A DNA stretch of 59,256 nt from Stenotrophomonas sp. 278 (GTDB taxonomy: Bacteria > Pseudomonadota > Gammaproteobacteria > Xanthomonadales > Xanthomonadaceae), in NCBI RefSeq assembly GCF_003935715.1, contig NZ_RHPP01000009.1, positions 1 through 59,256 of the forward strand, read 5' to 3'. The position numbers and the translations under genes are program-made. Below are positions 1-7,569 of this stretch, one piece after another. Every line of letters starts with the position of its first letter. Within the stretch, counting starts at the first letter, position 1. The notes beneath the pieces were generated by a model. It ran no database searches, was not told the origin of the DNA, and was given only the letters and a program-made list of their open reading frames with translations.

Positions 1-64
1 CCCCGGTGGCGGCAACCGCGGCCCGGGTGGCGGCGGTCACCGTGGCGGCCCGCGCGGCGGCTGA
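1..64 (+). CDS. C-terminal end of a Gly/Arg-rich protein, probably a DEAD-box RNA helicase (partial)
   Basis: Reading from base 2, the frame encodes about 20 residues made almost only of Gly, Arg, Pro, Asn and His and ends in TGA at 62-64. Gly/Arg-rich tails like this close RhlE-type DEAD-box helicases in Xanthomonadaceae, where they bind RNA non-specifically. The rest of the gene lies outside the window, so the helicase identity is an inference from composition alone; another RGG-type RNA-binding protein is possible. A strong terminator follows 12 bases later, which supports a genuine gene end. Confidence 0.5.
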   Translation, partial: PGGGNRGPGGGGHRGGPRGG

Positions 65-76
65 TCAGCTTCAATG

Positions 77-105
77 AAAACGGCCCTGCGGGGCCGTTTT
101 CTTTT
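77..105 (+). terminator. Rho-independent terminator
   Basis: A perfect 10-bp stem (AAAACGGCCC pairing with GGGCCGTTTT) around a TGCG loop, followed by further T residues. It sits 12 bases after the upstream stop codon. The A-rich 5' arm lets it work in both directions, so it may also end transcription of the minus-strand Rhs tip gene that stops at 121. Confidence 0.85.
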
Positions 106-120
106 ATCCCGCACAGACGC

Positions 121-1038
121 TCAAGGCTCTTTCCAGGTGCTCCAGTTGATCACCTTTACAAAGTTGCCATCGTGGTCTGGCGTCACCATGAGGACGCCCA
201 CCCCGCCCTTGGGGCTGCTCCCCGAAACGATACGCCAGGCACCAAAGGTGTGATCCCTGCCATGAAGAACGGTAAACCTCCGGTAATAGAGCCCGGAGGG
301 GTCGGGGCGAGCCCCGACAATGGGCTGATCAAGGAATTTGCCGTTCCCCACCAGGGTCTTGTCAGGGTTCGGTGAGTGCGGCCCGAAGTCCCGGATCTCC
401 ACGATGCGTTTCCTGACCGGAGAGGGAAGGCTCTGCATGTCGACCAACCTCATTCCTCTATCGTCCTTGCGGAACAGACTGTCGGGACGAACAGGGCTGG
501 GGGAGCGGGCTGGTTGAACGGACGGCCGCGCTGACGCGCTGACTGCGCTCACCTGCGGCGTCGCCGGCGGTGCGCCCGCGGAAGTTCCCCCCGCCTTGTT
601 CGCCCAGGACTTGCTGGCGCTGGAATCCTTCAGTCTCATCAACCGCTGACGGCCCACCATGCCCGCCCCCGCCAGCAGGCCCACCGCCGCAATCACCCCG
701 GCGACGATCCAGGGGTTCACCCCGCCATCGCCGCCTTCTCCGGAGGAAGGGTTGGCTGCCGCCATGACGCCCGCTGTGCCGAGTCCACCTATGGCCCCCA
801 GCGCCATCACCATTGCGGGTATCCAGGATTGACCACTGGGGTCGGCAAGATTGACCGGGTCGCCCGCGCAGTACGCATAGGCGTTGATGCCACCGCGACC
901 GAACGGGCTCAGCCGGTCCGGGCTGTGAAAGCGCATCAACAAGGGGTTGAAGGCCCGCTGGCCATTGCCCAGCAACTGCCAGTGGGAGCCGTTTTCGTGA
1001 AGGGTGCCGTTGAAGCCCACCCGCATCGACGTTGTCAT
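121..1038 (-). CDS. Stand-alone Rhs core-plus-tip protein with a degenerate RNase Sa/barnase-like C-terminus
   Basis: A 305-residue protein that begins directly in the conserved Rhs core (GFNGTLHE, LLGNGQRAFNPLLMRF, SPFGRGGINAYAYC, DPSG; residues 8-70), with no YD repeats before it. An AGGGGA ribosome site lies five bases before the ATG, so it is not simply a broken end. Two hydrophobic segments follow (about 70-98 and 108-130), then a Ser/Pro linker. Residues about 200-303 line up with microbial ribonucleases of the RNase Sa/barnase family: LPxxV, the Tyr-rich strand YYRRFTV, WRIVSG and the final TPDHDGNF. The His equivalent to RNase Sa His85 and the Arg equivalent to Arg69 are present, but the catalytic Glu (Glu54) reads Arg and Arg65 reads Phe. 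No barstar-like immunity gene is adjacent. The Rhs assignment is firm; the RNase fold is inferred by eye. Confidence 0.8.
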   Translation of the reverse strand: MTTSMRVGFNGTLHENGSHWQLLGNGQRAFNPLLMRFHSPDRLSPFGRGGINAYAYCAGDPVNLADPSGQSWIPAMVMALGAIGGLGTAGVMAAANPSSGEGGDGGVNPWIVAGVIAAVGLLAGAGMVGRQRLMRLKDSSASKSWANKAGGTSAGAPPATPQVSAVSASARPSVQPARSPSPVRPDSLFRKDDRGMRLVDMQSLPSPVRKRIVEIRDFGPHSPNPDKTLVGNGKFLDQPIVGARPDPSGLYYRRFTVLHGRDHTFGAWRIVSGSSPKGGVGVLMVTPDHDGNFVKVINWSTWKEP

Positions 1039-1111
1039 GGTGATCCCCTACCCCGCAGGCAAAGGATCGTCGCAGCCAGGTTAGCGGAGAGTGATGCGCC
1101 TTCGGAGCAGG

Positions 1112-1546
1112 TCAGCGACGTTCGATCGTGAACTTGCTGCCCGCCACGCCCAGGTCCCAGCCCTTGCCGGTACCAGCCAAAGCCAGCGACACATCGCCCT
1201 TGGTCACCACCTGCGCGCTGCTGGATTTGTCGGCACCTGCGTGTGCTTCCACCGAAGCGTACGACCCGATCAGGTCATTGACCGAATACGCCCCGCTGAA
1301 GCGCCCCTTGCCATCGGTGATCTTCGACTTGCCCACGGTCAGGCCACCGCCTTTGACCGTGATCTTGACCGGGATGCGCGCGCCGTTGTCGCAGGTAATC
1401 GTGCCGGTGCCCGAGGCGGTTTTGTAGAACACCGACCAGCCGGACAGGTTGTAATGCAGCTCGCAGTCAATGTTGCCGGCGGCATGGGCAGAGGGCAATG
1501 CGGCAAGTCCAGCCAGGGCAACCAGCGCGAGGGAGAACTTTTTCAT
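1112..1546 (-). CDS. Small exported protein of unknown function (DUF992-like appearance)
   Basis: 144 residues. The first 22 form a clear signal peptide (basic start, hydrophobic core, AHA cleavage site before AGNIDC), so the mature protein is periplasmic or secreted. The mature part has two Cys about 27 residues apart (IDCELH and ITCDNG), which could form a disulfide, followed by alternating Gly/Ala/Ser beta strands ending GWDLGVAGSKFTIERR. The layout recalls DUF992-type exported proteins, but this is only a resemblance. The start is set by AGGAG nine bases upstream of the ATG. It lies between two Rhs tip genes on the same strand. An immunity role is possible but not suggested by sequence, since the tips would be expected to act in the cytoplasm. 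Confidence 0.6.
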   Translation of the reverse strand: MKKFSLALVALAGLAALPSAHAAGNIDCELHYNLSGWSVFYKTASGTGTITCDNGARIPVKITVKGGGLTVGKSKITDGKGRFSGAYSVNDLIGSYASVEAHAGADKSSSAQVVTKGDVSLALAGTGKGWDLGVAGSKFTIERR

Positions 1547-1612
1547 GGAGGCAATCTCCTGCAGACAGAATGGAAGCGAATCTAGCAGACTGTGGTGAAC
1601 GGCTCCGCAAGA

Positions 1613-2434
1613 TTACCAAGCGCCATTCCGCCTGATCTTTTTTGCCTGTCTTGCATGCTCGGAAGCGGTGGTCGACACCGAGCTGAAGGATTCGCCACGA
1701 TGCAGGCGCTGTACGAAACGGGCATCGGCACCGGTATACACCCAGTTGCTGTTGAGGTCATCCAGCATCATTGCCCTTCTCGTTTCAGGCACCTGCGGCA
1801 GGGAAACCGGATCAATCGAGCTCACGCTGCCTGACCGGACGCTTGATGGAGCAGCGATTCGTGTCTTCTGCCCCATCGGTGCCATTCGCGGCGTACCTGC
1901 CGGTGGCGGTATCGATATCAGCGAGGGAGATGAGGGGCTCACCGAAGGCCTGGGCGTCATGTTCACTGCGCCTGGCAACGAGGACGACCGGCGGGACGCT
2001 GAAGCGGAAATGAGCCTGTCCAGCATCCGGTTACCGATACGGGTGTGCCCGGCGAACACCGCCCCTGCGGCGATCACGGATAGCGCCGCCACCGTTCCGA
2101 GAACGCCTTTGACCGCTCCGTCGTCGACCACGCCCGCGCCTACTGCCATTCCGGTGCCTGTAGCCAGCAGGCCCCCGATGCCCAGCCAAGCGATCCAATG
2201 CTGTCCGTTGGGATCCATTCTGTTCTGTGGATCACCCTCACAGTATGCATAGGCGTGAACGCCACCCTTGCCGAAAGGACTCTGGTGATCGGGGCTGTGG
2301 AAGCGCATGAGCACCGGGTTGTAGGCCCGATGCCCATTACCCAGCACCTGCCAGGCAGTGGCCGGCTCATGCAGCTGTCCGTTGAAACCGATACGGGAAT
2401 GCGCGATGGATCGCGCTGGGGTCAGCGACAGCAT
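1613..2434 (-). CDS. Stand-alone Rhs core-plus-tip protein, second copy with a different tip
   Basis: A 273-residue protein starting at MLSLTP, with an AAGGTGAT ribosome site just upstream; an in-frame upstream start exists but lacks one. It opens with the Rhs core (IGFNGQLHE, VLGNGHRAYNPVLMRF, SPFGKGGVHAYAYC, DPNG), followed by two hydrophobic helices (about 82-102 and 112-128) and a long Ser/Pro linker. The last 50 residues (MMLDDLNSNWVYTGADARF and a basic end) are unlike the tip of the gene at 121-1038. The shared core with variable tip is the normal signature of polymorphic Rhs proteins. I do not recognise the tip, and it is short for an enzyme. No immunity gene is evident on the 3' side. 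Confidence 0.75.
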   Translation of the reverse strand: MLSLTPARSIAHSRIGFNGQLHEPATAWQVLGNGHRAYNPVLMRFHSPDHQSPFGKGGVHAYAYCEGDPQNRMDPNGQHWIAWLGIGGLLATGTGMAVGAGVVDDGAVKGVLGTVAALSVIAAGAVFAGHTRIGNRMLDRLISASASRRSSSLPGAVNMTPRPSVSPSSPSLISIPPPAGTPRMAPMGQKTRIAAPSSVRSGSVSSIDPVSLPQVPETRRAMMLDDLNSNWVYTGADARFVQRLHRGESFSSVSTTASEHARQAKKIRRNGAW

Positions 2435-2543
2435 GTCATCACCTTTGCGGCAACTGTGCTCGCCTCGCGTGTCCCCCGCAGGCAGGCAAAGTGTCACCGG
2501 GGCACTGTTGGCCGCGTGTGATGAGGTCAGGCCTAGGCGAGGC

Positions 2544-3356
2544 TCACTTCAGACTGAACGCGTCCGCATCCAACATCGCCGGGAAGCGCGCCCGATGTGC
2601 TGCCAGGGCGGCGGCAGAGATCGTGGTGGTGACCACCTGCTCGATCTCGCGCACCTCGACCTGCGGCTGGCCCAGGAAGTCGATCACCGCGCTGTCGCCC
2701 GCATAGTGAAGCTGATTGCCGTCCACGCCCACGCGGTTCACTGCCGCCACGTAGCACAGGTTTTCAATCGCCCGTGCGCGCAGCAACGTACGCCATGGAT
2801 AAGCGCGTGCCGAAGGCCAGTTGGCGACGAATATCTGCAGGTCGAAATCCAGTTCTTCCGCGCGCTCCACGTCGTAGCGGTTGCGGCAGAACACCGGGAA
2901 GCGCAGGTCGTAGCAGACCAGCGGATTGATCCGCCAGCCTTTCCATTCCACCGTCAGCCGCTCATTGCCGGCCGCATAGCGCAGGTGCTCATCGCCGTAG
3001 CGGAACAGATGGCGCTTGTCGTAGTGCTGCAGGTCGCCGTCCGGCGTGGCCCACAGCAAGCGGTTGTACACACCCTCGCCCACCCGAAGCTGCACGCTGC
3101 CGGTCACCGCTGCACCCAGCTTGGCGGCCTGCTCGCGCATCCACGCCACAGTCGGGCCTTCCATGCCTTCGGCACGGAAGATGGCGTCGTTGGAAAACCC
3201 GCTGGTGAAAGTTTCCGGCAGGATCACCAGGTCGGTGTTACCGGCCAGCGGAGCCAGCAACGCGCCGTAGTGCTCGCGGTTGCCTTGCGGGTCGTGCCAG
3301 CGGGTGTTGCCCTGCACCAGGCTGATGCGCAGGTCGGGGCGTGCGGGGGCGTTCAT
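2544..3356 (-). CDS. Carbon-nitrogen hydrolase, omega-amidase of the YafV/Nit2 type
   Basis: 270 residues, full length for the nitrilase superfamily. The catalytic Glu-Lys-Cys triad is visible as LPETFTSGF, YDKRHLF and LVCYDLRFP. This subfamily hydrolyses 2-oxoglutaramate and 2-oxosuccinamate to the dicarboxylic 2-oxoacid and ammonia in the cytoplasm, removing the product of glutamine-dependent transamination. Its ATG shares one base with the stop of its neighbour (TGATG at 3358-3354): the aminotransferase gene lies upstream on this strand and its TGA overlaps this start, so the two are translationally coupled. Gene pairs like this are known to form the glutamine transaminase/omega-amidase route that closes methionine salvage. 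Confidence 0.88.
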   Translation of the reverse strand: MNAPARPDLRISLVQGNTRWHDPQGNREHYGALLAPLAGNTDLVILPETFTSGFSNDAIFRAEGMEGPTVAWMREQAAKLGAAVTGSVQLRVGEGVYNRLLWATPDGDLQHYDKRHLFRYGDEHLRYAAGNERLTVEWKGWRINPLVCYDLRFPVFCRNRYDVERAEELDFDLQIFVANWPSARAYPWRTLLRARAIENLCYVAAVNRVGVDGNQLHYAGDSAVIDFLGQPQVEVREIEQVVTTTISAAALAAHRARFPAMLDADAFSLK

Positions 3357-4504
3357 CAGAGCACCTTCAACCGCTCGATGGCGGCGTCCAGGGTGGCGTC
3401 ATTCTTGGCAAAGCACAGGCGGATCAGGCGCTGGCCTTCCGGCGCGGTTTCATAGAACGGCGACAGCGGAATGGCGGCCACACCCTTTTCAATGGTGAGC
3501 CACTTCACGAATTCGTGGTCCGGCAGGTCGCTGATCGCCGAATAGTCCACCAACTGGAAGTAACCGCCGGGCACGGGCAGCGGCTTCAGGCGCGTGCCCA
3601 GCAGCTGCTCACGGAAGCGGTCGCGCTTGGCCTGGTAGAACGCGCCCAGTTCCAGATGATGTTCGGGCTCGTCGCGGATCATCGAGGCGAAGCCGAACTG
3701 GGCCGGGCCGAAGCTGGTGAAGGTGTTGTATTGGTGCACCTTGCGGAACTCGGCGCTCAGTGCCGGCGGAGCCACGGCGTAACCGATCTTCCAGCCGGTG
3801 CAGTGGTAGGTCTTGCCGAAGCTGGAAATGACAAAGGTGCGTTCGCGCAGCTCGGGGTAGCGCAGTGCGGATTCGTGGCGGCGACCGTCGTAGATGATGT
3901 GTTCGTACACTTCATCGGAAATGAGATAGATGTTGGTGCCGCGCAGCACGTCGCACAGGGCCTGCATGTCGGCTTCGGTCAGCATCGCGCCGGACGGGTT
4001 GTGCGGAGTGTTGACCATCAGCAGACGGGTGCGTGGGGTGATCGCGGCGCGCACGCGGTCCCAATCGACAGCGAAGGTCTGCGGGTCCAGCGGCACATGC
4101 ACGGCGCGGGCACCGGCCAGGTCGATCGCTGGTTCGTAGCAGTCATACGCCGGGTCCAGCACGATCACTTCCTCGCCGGGGCGGACCACGGCGTGGATGG
4201 CGTTGAAGATGGCCTCGGTGGCCCCGCTGGTGACGGTGATCTCGGTGTCGGGATTCACCTGCGCGCCGTACAGATCCAGCGACTTCTGGGCGATGGCCTG
4301 GCGCAGCGGGGCCACGCCGGTCATCGGCGGGTACTGGTTCAGGCCGCCATTCATGGCTTTGACGGTCTCGTCGATGAGCCGCTGCGGCGCGGAGAAATCC
4401 GGGAACCCCTGCCCCAGGTTGACGGCCCCGTGCTCGGCGGCGAGCTGGGACATCACGGTGAAGATGGTGGTGCCCACCTTGGGCAGCTTGGTCTGCGGGT
4501 TCAT
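3356..4504 (-). CDS. PLP-dependent aminotransferase (methionine/glutamine transaminase K type, YbdL-like)
   Basis: About 382 residues from [15 protein letters not shown]. It shows class I fold type I aminotransferase features: NLGQGFPDF near the N-terminus, the NTPHNPSG motif, SDEVYEH, and the PLP-lysine motif [16 protein letters not shown]. Members of this group transaminate methionine, aromatic amino acids, kynurenine or glutamine with 2-oxoacids, here probably 4-methylthio-2-oxobutyrate, given the coupled omega-amidase downstream. Two closely spaced ATGs (4510 and 4504) are possible starts and neither has a strong Shine-Dalgarno; an ORF extension to 4585 is unlikely because it lacks family sequence. 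It is divergent from ccmA. Confidence 0.85.
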   Translation of the reverse strand: MNPQTKLPKVGTTIFTVMSQLAAEHGAVNLGQGFPDFSAPQRLIDETVKAMNGGLNQYPPMTGVAPLRQAIAQKSLDLYGAQVNPDTEITVTSGATEAIFNAIHAVVRPGEEVIVLDPAYDCYEPAIDLAGARAVHVPLDPQTFAVDWDRVRAAITPRTRLLMVNTPHNPSGAMLTEADMQALCDVLRGTNIYLISDEVYEHIIYDGRRHESALRYPELRERTFVISSFGKTYHCTGWKIGYAVAPPALSAEFRKVHQYNTFTSFGPAQFGFASMIRDEPEHHLELGAFYQAKRDRFREQLLGTRLKPLPVPGGYFQLVDYSAISDLPDHEFVKWLTIEKGVAAIPLSPFYETAPEGQRLIRLCFAKNDATLDAAIERLKVL

Positions 4505-4601
4505 GTACATCCGGAGCGTGGGGCAGGAGACATTGAAGTGTAAGGGATCGGAATCCGGTCCACGCGGCCATCTACGCACATCCAACGGGAAACGATCCCG
4601 C

Positions 4602-4614
4602 TACACTCCCCCCA
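4602..4614 (+). promoter_or_regulatory. Predicted -10 box (TACACT) for a leaderless ccmA transcript
   Basis: TACACT ends six bases before the ccmA ATG, and no Shine-Dalgarno occurs in between or just upstream. With usual sigma-70 spacing, the transcript would start at or within a base of the initiation codon. No convincing -35 hexamer is seen. The same TANNNT-N6-ATG arrangement precedes the genes at 12020 and 47949. Confidence 0.45.
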
Positions 4615-5372
4615 TGCACAACACCCCGAACACCCCGCCGCTGCTGGCTGCGCACGGATTGACCTTCAACCGCAACGATGAACCGGTGTTCGGGCCGCTC
4701 GACCTGCAGGTGGATGCCGGCGAAGCCCTGCTGGTGCAGGGTGGCAACGGGGCGGGCAAGACCACCCTGCTGCGGGTGCTGGCCGGGCTGCTGCGCCCCT
4801 CGTCCGGGCAGATCCAGATTGACGGCAAGCCGGCGGGGCGTCGTGAACGTGCCCAGTTCGTGTCCTACCTGAGCCATCTCCCTGCCCTCAAGGGCGACCT
4901 GGATACGCTTGAGAACCTGAATTTCCTGTGCGGCCTGCATGGCCGCCGGGCCCGCCAGATGCCGGGCAATGCCCTGGCCATCGTGGGCCTGGCCGGTTAT
5001 GAGGACACCTTGGTGCGGCAGCTCTCGGCCGGGCAGAAGCGACGGCTGGCGCTGGCCCGCATCTGGCTGTCGCCGGCACCGCTGTGGCTGCTGGATGAGC
5101 CGTACGCGAATCTGGACCTGGATGGGATCAACCTGGTGAACCGGATGATTTCGGCGCATCTTCGGGCTGGTGGGGCGGCGTTGGTGACGACCCATGGGGC
5201 GTATGCGGCACCGCCGGTGCGGACGCGGGTTATCGAATTGTCGGATATTGCGCCAACGGCAGCCGGGCAGAGCCCGGCTCTACGTCCGGATGCTTCGGCA
5301 TCCGTAGTGCCGGGCCATGCCCGGCAGCCGCAGTCCCGTTCGTCGTCCGACGCCAACGGCGGTGCTGCATGA
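4614..5372 (+). CDS. ccmA: Heme exporter ATP-binding subunit CcmA, with a repeat-derived C-terminal extension
   Basis: 252 residues; typical CcmA is about 205-215. It has Walker [10 protein letters not shown] (about 43-51), the ABC signature [13 protein letters not shown] (about 137) and Walker [13 protein letters not shown] (about 157). CcmA powers release of heme-loaded CcmE from CcmCD in System I cytochrome c maturation at the inner membrane. It is the first gene of the ccm operon, and its ATG has no ribosome site but a -10 box six bases upstream. The last 35-40 residues (after about DIAPTAAG) are encoded by two GTAG palindromes plus linker and have no family counterpart. The stop overlaps the ccmB start as ATGA, so the extension has kept coupling. 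Confidence 0.95.
   Translation: MHNTPNTPPLLAAHGLTFNRNDEPVFGPLDLQVDAGEALLVQGGNGAGKTTLLRVLAGLLRPSSGQIQIDGKPAGRRERAQFVSYLSHLPALKGDLDTLENLNFLCGLHGRRARQMPGNALAIVGLAGYEDTLVRQLSAGQKRRLALARIWLSPAPLWLLDEPYANLDLDGINLVNRMISAHLRAGGAALVTTHGAYAAPPVRTRVIELSDIAPTAAGQSPALRPDASASVVPGHARQPQSRSSSDANGGAA
5261..5330. repeat. Two SMAG-type GTAG palindromes inside the ccmA 3' end
   Basis: Two adjacent hairpins, AGCCGGGCAGAGCCCGGCTC (5261-5280, closing on CTAC) and GTAGTGCCGGGCCATGCCCGGCA (from 5303), with a third small stem, CCGGATGCTTCGGCATCCG, between them. The CCGGGC arms and GTAG ends match the intergenic elements at 46027, 46173, 46217 and 47905. Here they are translated. Confidence 0.8.
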
Positions 5373-6064
5373 TCGCCCCCGGTACCGAACCGGGCCTGTG
5401 GCAGACCGCCCGCGCCTTGATGGTCCGCGACCTGCGGCTGCTCTGGCGGCGACGCGGCGATGCACTGCAGCCGGTGCTGTTCGCGCTGCTGGTGGTGGTG
5501 CTGTTCGCGCTGGCGCTGGGCCGCGACCCGGACACCATGAGTCGGGTGGCCGCCGCCGTGCTGTGGCTGGCGGTGCTGCTGGCCGGGCAGCTGGCGCTGG
5601 ATTCGCTGTTCCGCAGCGACGCCGAGGACGGCTCGCTGGAACAATGGCTGCTGGCCCCGGTGCCGCTGGCCTGGCTGGTGCTGGTGCGGGTGCTGGTGCA
5701 CTGGGCCACCACTGCCCTGCCCTTGATCGTGGTCAGCCCGCTGCTGGCGGAAATGCTGCATCTGCCGCATGACCAGCTGCCGTTGTTGCTGGCATCGTTA
5801 CTGCTGGGCACGCCGCTGCTGAGCCTGATTGGCGGCGTGGTCGCCGCGCTGACGGTCAGCATCCGCCGCTCTGGTATTCTCGTGGCGTTGCTGGCGCTGC
5901 CGCTGTATGTGCCGGTGCTGGTGTTTGGTGCGGGCAGTGTGGCGGCGGCCGCGCGTGGGCAGGACCCCGTAGGTGCATTGCTGCTGCTGGGGGCCGGGCT
6001 GGTGGTCGCGCTGGTGCTGGCTCCGTTGGCCACCGCCGCGGCGATACGGATATCGTTGAGTTGA
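5369..6064 (+). CDS. ccmB: Heme exporter permease subunit CcmB
   Basis: 231 residues, close to the usual 220. Six hydrophobic segments are visible, with the conserved internal stretch [23 protein letters not shown] that marks CcmB (FxxDxEDGxLEQ). It is the inner-membrane partner of CcmA in the CcmABCD complex that releases heme-charged CcmE. The start ATG overlaps the ccmA stop (ATGA at 5369-5372). About 100 bases with one short palindrome separate it from ccmC. Confidence 0.95.
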   Translation: MIAPGTEPGLWQTARALMVRDLRLLWRRRGDALQPVLFALLVVVLFALALGRDPDTMSRVAAAVLWLAVLLAGQLALDSLFRSDAEDGSLEQWLLAPVPLAWLVLVRVLVHWATTALPLIVVSPLLAEMLHLPHDQLPLLLASLLLGTPLLSLIGGVVAALTVSIRRSGILVALLALPLYVPVLVFGAGSVAAAARGQDPVGALLLLGAGLVVALVLAPLATAAAIRISLS

Positions 6065-6096
6065 TGGTTGTTGCATCTGTTGCCCCGTTCACCGCA

Positions 6097-6118
6097 GACG
6101 CGCATGGCGCGTCCCTAC
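6097..6118. repeat. Short palindromic repeat between ccmB and ccmC
   Basis: GACGCGCATGGCGCGTC followed by CCTAC, a hairpin of the same type as those at 55254 and 58268. It is a single half-element in a 97-base gap inside an operon. Confidence 0.6.
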
Positions 6119-6161
6119 GATCAGCCGTTGTTTTGCCCATCGTTGAGATAGCTTCCGCTGC

Positions 6162-6929
6162 ATGAACTCCCTGACCCGCTGGTTCCACCAATTCGGTTCA
6201 CCGCCCACCTTCGACCGCTTCGCTGCGCGCTGGTCGCGCCTGTTCTATGTGGCGGCGGTGCCGGTGCTGCTGATCGGGCTGTACCAAGGGCTGTTTGTGG
6301 TGCCGGCCGAAGCCAAACAGCTGGACGCCTTCCGCATCATCTACATCCATGTGCCCAGCGCTTGGATGAGCCTGTTCGTGTTCGCGCTGATGGCGTTCTA
6401 CGCCGCCATCGCACTGATCTGGCGGATCAAGATCTGCGAGATCCTGGCCATGGCCTGCGCGCCGATGGGCGCGGGCTTCACCCTGATCACCCTGCTCACC
6501 GGCAGCATCTGGGGCAAGGGCACCTGGGGCACCTGGTGGGACTGGGACCCGCGCATGACCAGCGAACTGGTGCTGCTGTTCCTGTACCTGGGCGTCATTG
6601 GTCTTTACCACGCCATTGAAGACCGCCGCAGCGCAGCGCGCGCGGCCGGCCTGCTGGCCATCGTCGGCGTCAGCCTGCTGCCGGTGATCCGCTATTCGGT
6701 GGACTGGTGGGGCGGGCTGCATCAGCGCCAGTCGATCAATGTGTTCGGCGACAACGCCGTGCGCGACCAGTTGATTGGCCCGCTGTGGTGGATGGTGGTG
6801 GCCACGAAACTGTGGTTTGCCGGTTCGCTGCTGGCCAAGGCCCGCGCCGACAATCTTTCGCGCGAGGCCGGCAAGGCCTGGGTGGCGGAACGGTTTGGCG
6901 GCACCCCCACCGGGGAGTCCGCGCCGTGA
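6162..6929 (+). CDS. ccmC: Heme-handling protein CcmC
   Basis: 255 residues, six hydrophobic segments. The tryptophan-rich WWD domain reads WGTWWDWDPRMTSELVLLFL (about 120-140) and binds heme on the periplasmic side. A conserved periplasmic His occurs before it (YIHVPSAWMS, about 62) and the second ligand region is SVDWWGGLHQ (about 180). CcmC presents heme so that it can bond covalently to CcmE. The stop TGA overlaps the GTG start of ccmD. Confidence 0.95.
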   Translation: MNSLTRWFHQFGSPPTFDRFAARWSRLFYVAAVPVLLIGLYQGLFVVPAEAKQLDAFRIIYIHVPSAWMSLFVFALMAFYAAIALIWRIKICEILAMACAPMGAGFTLITLLTGSIWGKGTWGTWWDWDPRMTSELVLLFLYLGVIGLYHAIEDRRSAARAAGLLAIVGVSLLPVIRYSVDWWGGLHQRQSINVFGDNAVRDQLIGPLWWMVVATKLWFAGSLLAKARADNLSREAGKAWVAERFGGTPTGESAP

Positions 6930-7111
6930 CCCACGTACCTTTCCTGATTGCCGCGTTCTCGATCTTCATTCTGGTGCTGGCCGCCGACGCGCTCGGTTCC
7001 TGGCTGCGTCTGCGCAGCGCGAGGCGCCAGGCCCTGCGCCGCCAGGAACGCCTGCGCGCGCGTGACAAGACGCCTGCCGCCGCCCCACTCAGCACGGAGC
7101 TGAGCCGATGA
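6926..7111 (+). CDS. ccmD: Heme exporter small subunit CcmD
   Basis: A 61-residue protein starting with GTG (GTGA overlap with the ccmC stop at 6926-6929). It has one transmembrane helix ([19 protein letters not shown]) followed by a strongly basic cytoplasmic stretch rich in Arg, the usual CcmD layout. CcmD is needed to release holo-CcmE from the CcmABC complex. Its TGA overlaps the ccmE ATG (ATGA at 7108). It is easy to miss because of its size and GTG start. Confidence 0.88.
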   Translation: MTHVPFLIAAFSIFILVLAADALGSWLRLRSARRQALRRQERLRARDKTPAAAPLSTELSR

Positions 7112-7569
7112 CGCCGGTACAGCGCCGTCGCCTGATGTGGGTGCTGATCGTACTGTTGGCCGGCGGCCTCGCAACCACCCTGGTCGCCTTCGCCCTGCAG
7201 CGGAACATCGCCTACCTCTATACGCCGGCGGAAGTGCTGCGCGGCGACGCCGGCAACCAGGACCGTTTCCGCCTTGGCGGCATGGTGGTGAAGGGCTCGT
7301 TCCAGCGGGCTGACGGTTCGCTGGAAGCGCACTTCGTGGTCACCGACGGCGACGCCACCCTGCCGGTGAGCACCTCGCGCATCCTGCCCGACATGTTTGC
7401 CGAAGGCACCGCCGTGGTTGCCAGCGGACGGCTGGAAAATGGCCGCTTCATCGCCGATGAAGTGCTGGCCAAGCACGACGAGAATTACGTGCCCAAGGAA
7501 GTGGCCGACAAGATGGGCGCGGCGCACACCAAGCACGACGTGCCGGTGCCGGCCGTGGAGGCTCGCTGA
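7108..7569 (+). CDS. ccmE: Periplasmic heme chaperone CcmE
   Basis: 153 residues: a short basic cytoplasmic end, one transmembrane anchor (about 10-30), then the OB-fold domain. The covalent heme ligand is His123 in [10 protein letters not shown], with the family Tyr four residues later (Tyr127). CcmE carries heme from CcmC to the CcmFH lyase. Alanine- and His-containing tail residues follow, as is common. It overlaps ccmD by four bases, and ccmF begins directly after its stop. Confidence 0.95.
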   Translation: MTPVQRRRLMWVLIVLLAGGLATTLVAFALQRNIAYLYTPAEVLRGDAGNQDRFRLGGMVVKGSFQRADGSLEAHFVVTDGDATLPVSTSRILPDMFAEGTAVVASGRLENGRFIADEVLAKHDENYVPKEVADKMGAAHTKHDVPVPAVEAR

